Shown one piece after another: positions 32,829 through 41,601 of a DNA stretch of 41,776 nt; the stretch's first letter is position 1; each line of letters starts with the position of its first letter. Below the pieces are notes generated by a model. The model was not told the DNA's origin. It was given only the letters and a program-made list of their open reading frames with translations, and ran no database searches. The position numbers and the translations under genes are program-made. Source of the DNA: JBCBTD01 sp039818825. Lineage in GTDB: Bacteria; Pseudomonadota; Alphaproteobacteria; Geminicoccales; Geminicoccaceae. The DNA lies in the NCBI GenBank assembly GCA_039818825.1, contig JBCBTD010000036.1, positions 1 through 41,776 of the forward strand, in the 5' to 3' direction.

Positions 32829-34655
32829 ATGGCGGACGAGGCGACGGATCACGTGCGACCGGCAACGGGTACGGCACCGGGGATGGGCGCGCTGCTGCAC
32901 GAAGCCGGGGTGACGTTTCGGGTCTGGGCGCCGCACGCCCGGAGCGTCGTCGTCGCCGGCGACTTCAACGCCTGGTCGACGACTGCCAATCCGCTGGCGC
33001 ACGAGGCGCACGGCTATTGGTCGGGTGACGTCGCCGGCGCCGTCGCCGGTCAGAAGTATCGCTTCGTCATCGACGGCCCGGCGGGCGAGGTCTGGCGCAA
33101 GGACCCCTATGGCCGCGACGTCGATCACTCCAACGGCAACTCGATCATCGTCGATCCCGCCGCCGCCGGAAGCCCGGGCGCGGGCTTCGACATGCCCCCC
33201 TGGCACGAGCTGGTGATCTACGAGATGCACGTCGGCACCTACAACGATACGCCCGGCGGCCCGCCCGGCGATCTGCGCACCGCGATCGAGAACCTGGACC
33301 ATCTGGTGGAACTCGGCGTCAACGCAGTCCAGCTGATGCCGTGCGCGGAGTTTCCCGGCGCCTATTCCTGGGGCTACAACCCCAGCGACATCTTCGCTGT
33401 CGAGACCGACTATGGCGGCACGGCCGGATTGCGGGCCTTCATCGAAGCGGCTCATGCCAGGGGCATCGCCGTCATCATCGACGTCGTCTACAACCACCTC
33501 GGCCCGTCCGACCTCGACCTCTGGCAGTTCGACGGCTGGGGTGATCAGGGCGGCGGCATCTACTTCTACAACGACTGGCGAGCGGGAACCCCCTGGGGCC
33601 ACACCCGGCCGGACTACGGGCGCGGCGAGGTCCGCCAGCTGTTGCGCGACAACGCGCTCTACTGGCTCGACACGTTCGGCGCCGACGGCCTGCGCTGGGA
33701 CATGACGCTCTACATCCGCTCGGTCCACGGCAACGTCCGTGACGCCGGGCAGTGGCTCGAAGCCGGGTGGACGTTGATGCGATGGATCAACGACGACATC
33801 AACGCGCGAAGCCCGTGGAAGATCAGCATCGCCGAGGACCTCCAGGACGACCCGAAGGTGACGCGCTCGACCTTCGACGGCGGCGCCGGCTTCGATTCGC
33901 AATGGGCCGCGAATTTCGTTCACCCGGTGCGGGAGACCCTCGTCCTCACCCACGATTCCGACCGCAGCATGTGGGCGATCCGCGACGCGATCACCAGCTC
34001 GTTCGACGGTGAAGCGTTGAAGCGCGTGATCTACACCGAGTCCCACGACGAAGTGGCGAACGGGCGGGCCCGGCTGCCGCACGACATCGACGTCGGCGAT
34101 CCCGGAAGCTGGTACGCCCGCAAGCGCTCGACTCTCGGCGCGGCGCTGGTCTTCACCGCGCCGGGCATCCCGATGCTGTTCCAGGGCCAGGAGTTCCTGG
34201 AGGACGAGTGGTTCCGCGACGTCGACCCGCTGGATTGGCAGAAGAAGGAGCGCTTCGAAGGCGTGTTCCAGCTCTACCGCGATCTGGTGCGCCTCCGCCG
34301 CAACTGGTGGGACGACAGCCGCGGCCTGCGGGGGCCGCACGTGCACGTCTTCCACGTCAACGACGTCGACAAGGTGGTGGCCTTCCATCGTTGGGAGCGG
34401 GGCGGGCCTGGCGACGACGTCGTGGTCGTGTTGAGTTTCGCCAATCGCGCTCACGACGGTTACCACCTGGGCCTGCCGCATGCTGGCCACTGGCGGTTGC
34501 GCCTCAACAGCGACTGGCGCGGCTACGGCGACGACTACGGCGACCATCCGAGCTACGACGTCGGCGCCACCGACACGCCGTTGGACGGCCTCGGCGCGAG
34601 CGGCGCCGTCGGCCTCGGCCCCTACAGCGCGGTCGTCCTCAGCTACGCCGGTTGA
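32829..34655 (+). CDS. GH13 alpha-glucan enzyme, branching-enzyme-like
   Basis: A 608-aa glycoside hydrolase family 13 protein. A CBM48/early-set domain (TFRVWAPHARSVVVAGDFNAW) occupies about residues 25-110, then the (beta/alpha)8 barrel: MPCAEFPGAYSWGYNPSD, IIDVVYNHLGP (region I), DGLRWDMTLYIR (region II, nucleophile Asp), ISIAEDL (region III, acid/base Glu) and YTESHDEVAN (region IV, Asp), then a beta C-terminal domain. Glycogen branching enzyme or a trehalohydrolase/TreZ-like activity both fit; it is shorter than E. coli GlgB (about 730 aa). No other glycogen genes are adjacent. Confidence 0.82.
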   Translation: MADEATDHVRPATGTAPGMGALLHEAGVTFRVWAPHARSVVVAGDFNAWSTTANPLAHEAHGYWSGDVAGAVAGQKYRFVIDGPAGEVWRKDPYGRDVDHSNGNSIIVDPAAAGSPGAGFDMPPWHELVIYEMHVGTYNDTPGGPPGDLRTAIENLDHLVELGVNAVQLMPCAEFPGAYSWGYNPSDIFAVETDYGGTAGLRAFIEAAHARGIAVIIDVVYNHLGPSDLDLWQFDGWGDQGGGIYFYNDWRAGTPWGHTRPDYGRGEVRQLLRDNALYWLDTFGADGLRWDMTLYIRSVHGNVRDAGQWLEAGWTLMRWINDDINARSPWKISIAEDLQDDPKVTRSTFDGGAGFDSQWAANFVHPVRETLVLTHDSDRSMWAIRDAITSSFDGEALKRVIYTESHDEVANGRARLPHDIDVGDPGSWYARKRSTLGAALVFTAPGIPMLFQGQEFLEDEWFRDVDPLDWQKKERFEGVFQLYRDLVRLRRNWWDDSRGLRGPHVHVFHVNDVDKVVAFHRWERGGPGDDVVVVLSFANRAHDGYHLGLPHAGHWRLRLNSDWRGYGDDYGDHPSYDVGATDTPLDGLGASGAVGLGPYSAVVLSYAG

Positions 34656-34845
34656 AGGCGTCAGCCGGCCGCCGCTTCGACCGTTCGCCCACGCACTGGC
34701 CATCGCCGGCCCGGCCGTCCATCATGGGGACGATCGATGGGGGGACGTTCCAGGTGGATGGGGGCACTGATCGGGCGGCGCTCGGCGATCCCAGCGGACG
34801 TTGGCTTGCGCTCGGCATGGGTGAGCCGCGCGCCCGGGTTCGCTC

Positions 34846-35268
34846 GTGATCGAGGTGGCACCCGGTCTGCGCCTCGACGAACGTGACCTCGTTTGGCGCT
34901 TCCTCAGGGCTTCAGGGCCGGGCGGCCAGAACGTCAACAAGGTCGAAACGGCCGTGCAGCTCCGCTTCGACGTGATGCACAACGCCGCCCTTTCCGATCG
35001 GGTCAAAGCACGCCTCCGGACCTTGGCGGGTCGGCGCATGACCGCTGACGGTACGCTCGTTCTGGTCGCGCGACGCTTCCGAACCCAGGAGCAGAACCGG
35101 GCGGACGCGCTGGCCCGGCTTACGGAGCTGCTACGTGAGGCGGCCGTCGTCGAACGGCCACGGCGGCCGACCCGCCCGACGCGGTCGAGCCAACGGCGAC
35201 GCCTCGAAGCCAAAACGGCGCGCAGCACGGTGAAGCGGACCCGGCAACGGCCCGGCGCCGAGGACTGA
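34846..35268 (+). CDS. arfB: alternative ribosome-rescue factor ArfB (YaeJ), peptidyl-tRNA hydrolase
   Basis: A 140-aa release-factor-like protein with the GGQ motif in RASGPGGQNVNKVETAVQLR, which hydrolyses peptidyl-tRNA on ribosomes stalled without a stop codon. The C-terminal tail is rich in Arg and Lys (RPRRPTRPTRSSQRRRLEAK), as in ArfB, where it threads into the empty mRNA channel. The full-length release-factor domains 2 and 4 are absent, as expected. Start GTG 34846. It lies 4 nt before yeiH. Confidence 0.93.
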   Translation: MIEVAPGLRLDERDLVWRFLRASGPGGQNVNKVETAVQLRFDVMHNAALSDRVKARLRTLAGRRMTADGTLVLVARRFRTQEQNRADALARLTELLREAAVVERPRRPTRPTRSSQRRRLEAKTARSTVKRTRQRPGAED

Positions 35269-35272
35269 GGCG

Positions 35273-36298
35273 ATGGCCGACGTCGATCGCCAGGAGACCG
35301 CCCTCGAAGCACGGCCCGGCTTCGTCCGAGGGCTTCGCGCGTTGGCGCCCGGCGTCGCGCTTTGCTTCGTCATCGCCTTCGCTGCAACGTTTCTCTCGGA
35401 GCACTACGGCGGGCCGGTGATGCTGTTCGCCCTGCTGCTCGGCATGGCGCTGCATTTCCTGTCGCAGGAGGGCGCCGCGGTCGAAGGGATCGAATTCTCC
35501 GCGCGCCGGCTGTTGCGGATCGGGATCGCCCTGCTCGGCGCGCGGATCACCGTCGACGACATCACGGCGCTGGGCGCCGGGCCGGCACTGCTGGTCGTTG
35601 CCTGCGTCTGCACCACGTTGCTGACCGGCCTGCTCCTCGCCACCGTCGCCGGGCGCGGCTGGCGGTTCGGCATCCTCGTCGGCGGTTCCGTCGGCATCTG
35701 CGGCGCCTCCGCCGCCTTGGCGATCAGCGCGGTGCTGCCGCCGAACGAGCGGCTGGAGCGCGACACGCTCTTCACCGTCGTCGCGGTGACCGCGCTCAGC
35801 ACACTGGCGATGATCGTCTATCCCGTCGTCTACGCGGCCGCCGGTTTCGACGACGTCGGCATCGGCATCCTGCTTGGCGCCACGATCCACGACGTCGCGC
35901 AGGTCGTCGGTGCGGGCTACGCGGTCAGCGAGACCACCGGTGACGTCGCGACCTACGTCAAGCTGTTGCGTGTCGCGCTGCTGCCGGCGGTCGTGGTCGT
36001 CCTTGCGTTGGTGCTGACGCGGACGTCCGGTCGAACGGCGGCGCCGTTGCCGTGGTTCGCGGTTGCCTTCTTCGGGCTGATGCTCATCAACAGTGCTGGC
36101 TGGGTGCCAGCTGCCGTCGTCGGCGTGCTCAACGACCTGTCGCGGTGGCTGTTGGTGGTGGCGATCGTCGCCTTGGGCTTGAAGACGTCACTGCAGGCGA
36201 TGGCGGCGCTCGGGTGGGGGCACCTCGCCGTGGTGGTCGGAACCACTCTCGCCCTGGCGAGCCTTGCAACGACGGTCGCCTTCGCCCTTTGGGCCTGA
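35273..36298 (+). CDS. YeiH-family putative sulfate exporter (UPF0324)
   Basis: A 341-aa inner-membrane protein with about ten hydrophobic helices. Family marks include LLRIGIALLGARITVDDI, VGGSVGICGASAALAISAVLPP, and GILLGATIHDVAQVVGAGYAVS with LLRVALLPAVVVVLAL. Start ATG 35273 with a GAGG site, 4 nt after arfB. The family is thought to export sulfate or a related anion; transport has been shown for few members. Confidence 0.9.
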   Translation: MADVDRQETALEARPGFVRGLRALAPGVALCFVIAFAATFLSEHYGGPVMLFALLLGMALHFLSQEGAAVEGIEFSARRLLRIGIALLGARITVDDITALGAGPALLVVACVCTTLLTGLLLATVAGRGWRFGILVGGSVGICGASAALAISAVLPPNERLERDTLFTVVAVTALSTLAMIVYPVVYAAAGFDDVGIGILLGATIHDVAQVVGAGYAVSETTGDVATYVKLLRVALLPAVVVVLALVLTRTSGRTAAPLPWFAVAFFGLMLINSAGWVPAAVVGVLNDLSRWLLVVAIVALGLKTSLQAMAALGWGHLAVVVGTTLALASLATTVAFALWA

Positions 36299-36308
36299 TC
36301 TCCGGCGC

Positions 36309-36339
36309 TTGACCTTCCAGTTGCTGGAAGGTTCATCCT
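36309..36339 (+). promoter_or_regulatory. CueR-type copper-responsive promoter of copA
   Basis: The -35 box TTGACC (36309-36314) and -10 CATCCT (36334-36339) are separated by 19 bp, the long spacer typical of MerR-family promoters. A perfect 9-bp dyad (ACCTTCCAG, TTG, CTGGAAGGT; 36312-36332) fills the spacer and is nearly identical to the E. coli copA CueR site. The cognate cueR gene lies at the end of the same operon. Confidence 0.92.
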
Positions 36340-36365
36340 CCAGGCTCTGATCTAGGAGAAGCGCT

Positions 36366-38804
36366 TTGGATCTTGCCGTTCCGACGGCAGTAACGGGGGG
36401 CGCCAGCACGGTGCGCCTGGACGTCACCGGCATGACCTGCACTGGCTGTGCGCGGCGCGTGTCGGCGGCGCTGCAAGCCGTGCCGGGGGTGTCAGCGGTG
36501 GACGTCAACCCGGCGCTCGACCGCGCCGAAATCGCCTTCGACCCGTTGGTCGCAACGCCGCGCGATTGCGTTGGAGCCGTTACGACCGCGGGCTTCGGCG
36601 TCCGCGAGGCGACGACCCGACTGGACGTCGGCGGCATGACCTGTGCTGCTTGCGCCGATGGCGTCCGACGTGCTGTCGAAGATCTGTCCGGCGTCCTGGA
36701 CGTCGACGTCAACCTGGCGCTCGACCGGGTGGACGTTCGGCACGTCGCCGGTGCCTGGTCGGTCGATGTTCTGATCGAAGCGATCGAGGCAGCCGGCTAC
36801 ACGGCCAAAGTGACTGGGGTCGCGGCCGGCGTGGTCGATGGCAAAGCTGGCCAGGGTCAAGCCCGAGAGGGTCGTCGCGATCGGCTCGATCTGGCGCTCG
36901 CCACCGGGCTGACCTTGCCGCTGGTGGCGCCGATGCTGCTCATGCCGTTCGGCGTCCAGGCGCATTTGCCGCCATGGTGGGAGCTGGCGCTGGCGACGCC
37001 TGTGCAGTTCTGGGTCGGCCGCAGGTTCTATGTGGCGGCGTGGCAAGCGATCCGCAGAGGCGCCGGCAACATGGACCAGCTCGTCGTCCTCGGGACGACC
37101 GCGGCGTACGTGTACAGTCTCGCCCTGGTCGCCATCGCCGGCGCGGCGACAACCGGTCACCTCTACGTCGAAGCTGCGGCCGTGGTGATCACCCTGGTCT
37201 TGGTCGGCAAGGCGCTGGAGGGTCGGGCGAAGCGCTCGGCCGCGTCGGCGCTGCGCGCGTTGATGGCGCTGCGCCCGGATCGCGCGCGCGTTCTGCGCGC
37301 CGGCCACGAGGTCGAGGTCGGGATCGCCGAGATTGCCGTGGGCGATGTCGTCGTCGTTCGCCCCGGTGAGCGGGTGGCTGTGGACGGACCGATCGTTCGG
37401 GGCGAGAGCGAGCTGGACGAGAGCCTCATCACCGGCGAAAGCCTTCCGGTCGCGCGACGGACCGGCGACCGTGTGGTGGCCGGCGCCATCAACGGCTCCG
37501 GCCTCTTGCGGGTCCGTACGGAGCGCATCGGCGACGACACGACGCTGGCGCGGATCGGCGAGCTGGTTGCCCACGCGCAGACCGGGAAAGCGCCGATCCA
37601 GCGTCTCGTGGACCGGGTCAGCACGGTGTTCGTCCCGGCCGTACTGGCGTTGGCGGTGGTAACGTTCGGCGGGTGGCTGGCTATCGGCGGCGGTTTCGAG
37701 ATGGCGCTGGTGGCTGCCGTCGCGGTCTTGGTCGTCGCCTGTCCTTGCGCGTTGGGCCTCGCCACCCCGACGGCGCTGGTCGCCGGGACCGGTGCGGCTG
37801 CGCGCTCTGGCGTGCTGATCCGGGACATCGAGACCTTGGAACGCGCCCACGACATCGACACCGTGGTGCTCGACAAGACCGGTACCTTGACCATGGGTAC
37901 GCCCAGCTTGCGGCAGACGTTGCCTGTGGAAAGCGAAGACGCGGACGAGCTGCTGCGCTTGGTCGCCTCGGCGCAGCGCGGCAGCGAGCACCCGCTCGGC
38001 AAGGCGCTGGTCGCCGCTGCCAACTCCCGCTCGTTGGCACTCGGTGAGCCGGAGGCGTTCGAGGCGACGGCCGGGCAGGGGATAGAGGTCGAGATCGATG
38101 GCCGTGCCCTGCGGGTCGGCCGCCCGGCGTTCGTCGCTGCCGACGTGCCACCGGTTGTCTCTGCGGCGGCGGCCGCGTGGGAGGCCGAAGGGGCGACGGT
38201 GGTCTACGCGGCGGCTGGTGACCGGCTGCTGGGCGCCCTCGCTCTGGCCGACGTGGTGCGCCCGGACGCCGCTGCTGCCGTCGCGCGGTTACACCAGCGG
38301 GGCGTGGGAACCGTGCTGCTGACCGGCGACAACGCCCGGGCGGCGGCATGGATCGCCGACGAGGTCGGGATCGCCGACGTCCGCGCCGACGTCCCTCCCG
38401 AAGGAAAAACCGCGGTGATCGCAGAGCTTCAGGCCGAGGGCCGTCGCGTCGCGATGGTCGGTGACGGCGTGAACGACGCGCCAGCGCTGGCGCAGGCCGA
38501 TCTCGGAATGGCGATGGGCTCGGGCACCGACGTCGCGCGCGCGGCCGCCGGTGTGACCTTGATGCGTCCGGCACTCACGCTCGTCCCAGCGGCGCTCGAC
38601 ATCGCCGCCCGGACCAGGGCGAAGATCCGCCAGAACCTCTTCTGGGCTTTCGCCTACAACGTCTGCGCCCTGCCGGTGGCTGCGCTCGGCCTTCTCAGCC
38701 CGGCCGTCGCCGGCGCTGCCATGGCCTGCTCCAGCGTCAGCGTCGTCGCCAGCGCGTTGTTGTTGAAGCGATGGCGGCCGGACGTGTCGGCGAGCCGGCC
38801 ATGA
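36366..38804 (+). CDS. copA: copper-translocating P1B-type ATPase CopA
   Basis: An 812-aa Cu(I) export pump. Start TTG 36366 has AGGAGA 7 nt upstream. It has two N-terminal metal-binding domains (GMTCTGC at C25/C28, GMTCAAC at C93/C96), a transmembrane domain with the C459-P-C461 ion-binding motif, phosphorylation site D503-KTGT, an HP locus (SEHPLGKAL), and the hinge VGDGVNDAPALAQADLG. The end, LFWAFAYN and SSVSVVASALLL, holds the final helices. It is preceded by a CueR promoter and overlaps cueR by 4 nt, so it is copper-induced together with its own regulator. Confidence 0.96.
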   Translation: MDLAVPTAVTGGASTVRLDVTGMTCTGCARRVSAALQAVPGVSAVDVNPALDRAEIAFDPLVATPRDCVGAVTTAGFGVREATTRLDVGGMTCAACADGVRRAVEDLSGVLDVDVNLALDRVDVRHVAGAWSVDVLIEAIEAAGYTAKVTGVAAGVVDGKAGQGQAREGRRDRLDLALATGLTLPLVAPMLLMPFGVQAHLPPWWELALATPVQFWVGRRFYVAAWQAIRRGAGNMDQLVVLGTTAAYVYSLALVAIAGAATTGHLYVEAAAVVITLVLVGKALEGRAKRSAASALRALMALRPDRARVLRAGHEVEVGIAEIAVGDVVVVRPGERVAVDGPIVRGESELDESLITGESLPVARRTGDRVVAGAINGSGLLRVRTERIGDDTTLARIGELVAHAQTGKAPIQRLVDRVSTVFVPAVLALAVVTFGGWLAIGGGFEMALVAAVAVLVVACPCALGLATPTALVAGTGAAARSGVLIRDIETLERAHDIDTVVLDKTGTLTMGTPSLRQTLPVESEDADELLRLVASAQRGSEHPLGKALVAAANSRSLALGEPEAFEATAGQGIEVEIDGRALRVGRPAFVAADVPPVVSAAAAAWEAEGATVVYAAAGDRLLGALALADVVRPDAAAAVARLHQRGVGTVLLTGDNARAAAWIADEVGIADVRADVPPEGKTAVIAELQAEGRRVAMVGDGVNDAPALAQADLGMAMGSGTDVARAAAGVTLMRPALTLVPAALDIAARTRAKIRQNLFWAFAYNVCALPVAALGLLSPAVAGAAMACSSVSVVASALLLKRWRPDVSASRP

Positions 38805-39193
38805 AGATCGGCGAAGCCGCCCGGCGCAGTGGCCTGCCGACCAAAACGATCCGCTTCTACGAGCAGATCGGCCTCATCGGCGGCCGGGGCCGCGAAGCGA
38901 ACGGCTACCGGGTCTACGACACCGCCGACGTCCACCGGCTGCGGTTCGTGGCGCGCGCGCGGGCACTCGGGTTCAGCGTCGAGCAGTGCCGCGAGCTACT
39001 GGCGCTGTACGCCGACCGAGACCGGGCCAGCGCCGACGTGAAGGCCTTGGCGTTGGCCCACGTCGACCAGATCGACGGCCGGATCGCAGAGCTACGAGCC
39101 ATGAAGGTGACGTTGCTCGGCCTCGCCGAACGCTGCCACGGCGACGAGCGACCGGATTGCCCGATCCTGGAGGAGCTGGCCGCCGACCGCTAA
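38801..39193 (+). CDS. cueR: copper-responsive MerR-family regulator CueR
   Basis: A 130-aa regulator from ATG 38801, overlapping the copA stop (ATGA); a longer frame from 38771 lies inside copA. It has an N-terminal winged HTH (MKIGEAARRSGLPTKTIRFYEQIGLI), a dimerisation helix, and a metal loop with Cys112 and Cys120 (ERCHGDERPDCPI), the same positions as in E. coli CueR. This cysteine pair and the lack of a Ser77-to-Cys substitution type favour Cu(I)/Ag(I) over Zn(II). It activates the promoter at 36309 and is part of the operon it controls. Confidence 0.94.
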   Translation: MKIGEAARRSGLPTKTIRFYEQIGLIGGRGREANGYRVYDTADVHRLRFVARARALGFSVEQCRELLALYADRDRASADVKALALAHVDQIDGRIAELRAMKVTLLGLAERCHGDERPDCPILEELAADR

Positions 39194-39201
39194 CGCGCCG
39201 G

Positions 39202-40434
39202 TCAGTGCGCACTGAACACCAACACCTGGATCGGCAGGAACAGCGCCTGGACCCGCAAGAGCAGCGCATGGACGAGGCCGACGGTGTCGACCATGTGCAG
39301 GAACAGCCACGTTCCGAGGCTGAGGCCGCCTTCGGCCAGGCGGTCGTGGTTGTTGGTGTAGGCGTTGGCGACGCACTTGCTGCCGGGCGGGATGGCGTCG
39401 GTGCCGCCGGCGTACAGCGGCTCCAGGGTAGCGACCACGGTGCCGGTCTGCGCGCGGTCGGCAAGCTCGACGAGCTGGTCGCTGGGACGGAACTGACCAG
39501 CGGGGATCACCTCCTGCAGGTCGGTAATGACCATCGGCACGACGGTGAACGGCAGCGACAAGCACGCGATCTCGGCGACCATGCCGGGTTCGATCACTTG
39601 GGTGGCGAGCTGGCCGAAACCCGCCTGGAAGCGGCCACGCACGACCGCCGTAGGGATCAGGATGCCGGCCGGTCGGAGCACGGGGCTGACGATGTCGCCC
39701 GGCTGAAGGGCGAACTGCTCGACCCGGCCGTCGATCAGTGCGCTCACGGAGGTCTTGTCCAATGCGACCTCGGCCTGCTCGAGCGCCGCTTCCGCCGTCG
39801 CTCGTTGTGCCGGAAGCAGCGTCGAGATGTGCGTCTCGACCGCGTGTTGATTGGCCAGCGCTGCGTCGACACCACCTTGGCGGCTGGCGACGATGTTCTC
39901 GAGCTGACGCAGTTCGCGCTCACTGACCACGTCGGAGTTCCGCGCGACCAGGTCGCGCTTCAGGTCCAGTTCGTCGATGGCCTGCTCCAAGCGGCCATCC
40001 GCCTCGCGGACCTGACCTTTCGCGGTTTCGAGCTCGAACTGTGCCACGGCGACGGCAGCTTCCACTTCGGCGACCGCCTGCTGCGCCGTGACGACCGCGG
40101 CGCGTTCCGCCGTGTCGTCGAGGGTGAAGAGCATGTCGCCTGCCGCCACCGTCTGACCGTTCCTGACGAAAACCTCGGTCACCCGTCCGGACGATTCCGG
40201 CAGGATGGTCACCGTGCGGAAGAACGACGTCACGTTGGTCGTCGACGGGTGGAAGTAGAAAATCACCGCGATCAGCGACACGGTCAGCAGGAAGCAGGCG
40301 CTGATCCCCCAGCGCAGCTCGTACCAGACCGAGAACAGGGTGATCTCCTGACCGATCCGTTTGCCTTGGGCGTAGCGGCGATAAAGGTAGTCGGGGAAGA
40401 TCGTCAGCGCCGAGCAGAACAGCAGCTCAAACAT
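39202..40434 (-). CDS. HlyD-family membrane fusion (periplasmic adaptor) protein
   Basis: A 410-aa adaptor. ATG 40434 is taken as start; it overlaps the stop of the upstream gene by 8 nt (an ATG at 40446 is also possible). A short N-terminal part with ELLFCSALTIFPDYLYRRYAQG is followed by one membrane helix (ISACFLLTVSLIAVIFYF). Next are a lipoyl half-motif (SGRVTEVFVRNGQTVAAGDMLFTLDD), a long alpha-helical hairpin of Ala/Glu/Gln heptads (about 110-215), the second lipoyl half (SALIDGRVEQFALQPGDIV) and a beta-barrel domain. Two hydrophobic stretches at the C-terminus are unusual for HlyD proteins. It resembles the YibH type. No pump or TolC gene is adjacent. Confidence 0.82.
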   Translation of the reverse strand: MFELLFCSALTIFPDYLYRRYAQGKRIGQEITLFSVWYELRWGISACFLLTVSLIAVIFYFHPSTTNVTSFFRTVTILPESSGRVTEVFVRNGQTVAAGDMLFTLDDTAERAAVVTAQQAVAEVEAAVAVAQFELETAKGQVREADGRLEQAIDELDLKRDLVARNSDVVSERELRQLENIVASRQGGVDAALANQHAVETHISTLLPAQRATAEAALEQAEVALDKTSVSALIDGRVEQFALQPGDIVSPVLRPAGILIPTAVVRGRFQAGFGQLATQVIEPGMVAEIACLSLPFTVVPMVITDLQEVIPAGQFRPSDQLVELADRAQTGTVVATLEPLYAGGTDAIPPGSKCVANAYTNNHDRLAEGGLSLGTWLFLHMVDTVGLVHALLLRVQALFLPIQVLVFSAH

Positions 40435-40789
40435 CGGTGCGGCCATCCGTCGAGGTGGCGCGTTCGAGCGAGCGGGCGATCGAGTTGAGTGGCGTCATGA
40501 AGTCGGGCAGCTGCACGGCCGCAAGCAGCAACGCCGCCACCCAGAAGAGGTTGTTGTGGGTGAACAGCGCCAACAGACCGAGAATTCCGATCAGCAGAAA
40601 CTGATTGCTGTGGGCGCGGTGCGCCATCCGCTCGGGCAGGGCGTGCAAGCGTAGATAGAGATTGCCGATCACCAACGTGAAAACGACGAGGAAGACGACG
40701 ACGCAGACCAGCAGCACGTCGGTAGCGCCCGGAGCAGTGATGAAGCCCGGGAGATGGTCGGGGGCAAGTTCATGGACGCCGCTTTCCAC
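40427..40789 (-). CDS. small inner-membrane protein paired with the HlyD-type adaptor
   Basis: A 120-aa protein with a hydrophobic helix at about 24-45 (VLLVCVVVFLVVFTLVIGNLYL) and a second hydrophobic region at about 65-95 (FLLIGILGLLALFTH, FWVAALLLAAV). It ends in a conserved-looking PDFMTPLNSIARSLE. The family name is not certain; small membrane proteins commonly accompany YibH-like adaptors. The overlap with the adaptor start suggests one complex. Confidence 0.65.
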   Translation of the reverse strand: MESGVHELAPDHLPGFITAPGATDVLLVCVVVFLVVFTLVIGNLYLRLHALPERMAHRAHSNQFLLIGILGLLALFTHNNLFWVAALLLAAVQLPDFMTPLNSIARSLERATSTDGRTDV

Positions 40790-40890
40790 GGGCGCTTCTC
40801 CTCGCTCGGCAATGAATGGCGAGCGTCATAGACGACTGCCGCCGGATCAACCAGCGCGGACAGCGACGTCTGGACGTGGGGCTGCGCCTG

Positions 40891-41601
40891 TCAAAGGTGC
40901 AGATGACGTTCGACGCGATCGCGTTCGGCTCGCAGACGCTCCGTCGTGCCGGTCCAGACGACCTGGCCACGTTCGAGGACCACGTGACGCGCGGCGAGGC
41001 GCAGCAGGTCCTCGACGTTCTTGTCGATGATCAGGATCGCCAGACCAGCGTCGGCGAGCCGGGTCAGGCATTGCCAGATCTCTTCGCGGACCAGCGGTGC
41101 CAGCCCCTCGGTGGCCTCGTCGAGCACGAGGAGCCGGGGGTTGGTCATCAGCGCCCGGCCGACGGCGAGCATTTGCTGTTCGCCGCCCGAGAGATGGGCG
41201 CCGCGGTGGTGCCGGCGTTCGGCGAGTGCCGGGAACAGCTCGAAGACGGTGTCCAGGGTCCACGGTGCGGCGCGGCCGGCATCCGCGCGGCGGGCTGTCG
41301 CGATCAGGTTCTCCACGACAGTCAATTTCGGGAAGACCTGCCGGCCTTCCGGCACCAGACCCAGACCCGCGCGAGCGATCCGGTGCGGCGCCGCAGCGGT
41401 CAGATCGATGCCGTCGACAGAGACACGCCCTGCGGTCGGCCGCAGCAGCCCCATGATCGCGCGGACGGTGGTCGTCTTGCCCATGCCGTTGCGCCCCATC
41501 AGGGTGACGACCTCACCGGCTCCGACCCACAGCTCCACGCCGAACAGAACGCGGGCAGCGCCATAGCCGGCATCGAGCCCTTCGACGGCCAACAGGCTCA
41601 T
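40891..41601 (-). CDS. livF: branched-chain amino acid ABC transporter ATPase LivF
   Basis: A 236-aa ATPase from ATG 41601. Walker A is GRNGMGKTT near residue 36, followed by VPEGRQVFPKLTV..NL (the LivF-specific stretch), signature LSGGEQQMLAVGRAL, and Walker B LLVLDEATEGLAP. The usual H-loop position reads IIDKNVEDLL, where LivF normally has V-E-Q-N; histidine is absent here too, which is normal for LivF. It overlaps the upstream livG stop by 4 nt. It powers uptake of leucine-type amino acids or related compounds such as amides. Confidence 0.93.
   Translation of the reverse strand: MSLLAVEGLDAGYGAARVLFGVELWVGAGEVVTLMGRNGMGKTTTVRAIMGLLRPTAGRVSVDGIDLTAAAPHRIARAGLGLVPEGRQVFPKLTVVENLIATARRADAGRAAPWTLDTVFELFPALAERRHHRGAHLSGGEQQMLAVGRALMTNPRLLVLDEATEGLAPLVREEIWQCLTRLADAGLAILIIDKNVEDLLRLAARHVVLERGQVVWTGTTERLRAERDRVERHLHL

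Noticed and set aside
32781..34703. 640-codon minus-strand frame antisense to the GH13 gene
   Set aside because: No signal, domain or ribosome site; the plus-strand enzyme has all catalytic motifs.
36492..37991. Long minus-strand frame antisense to copA
   Set aside because: His/Gln/Arg-rich shadow of a GC-rich gene; copA is unambiguous.
39202..40434. HlyD-like protein as the type I partner for the RTX proteins
   Set aside because: It is 20 kb away, has no ABC/peptidase partner or TolC gene next to it and resembles the YibH type rather than type I adaptors.
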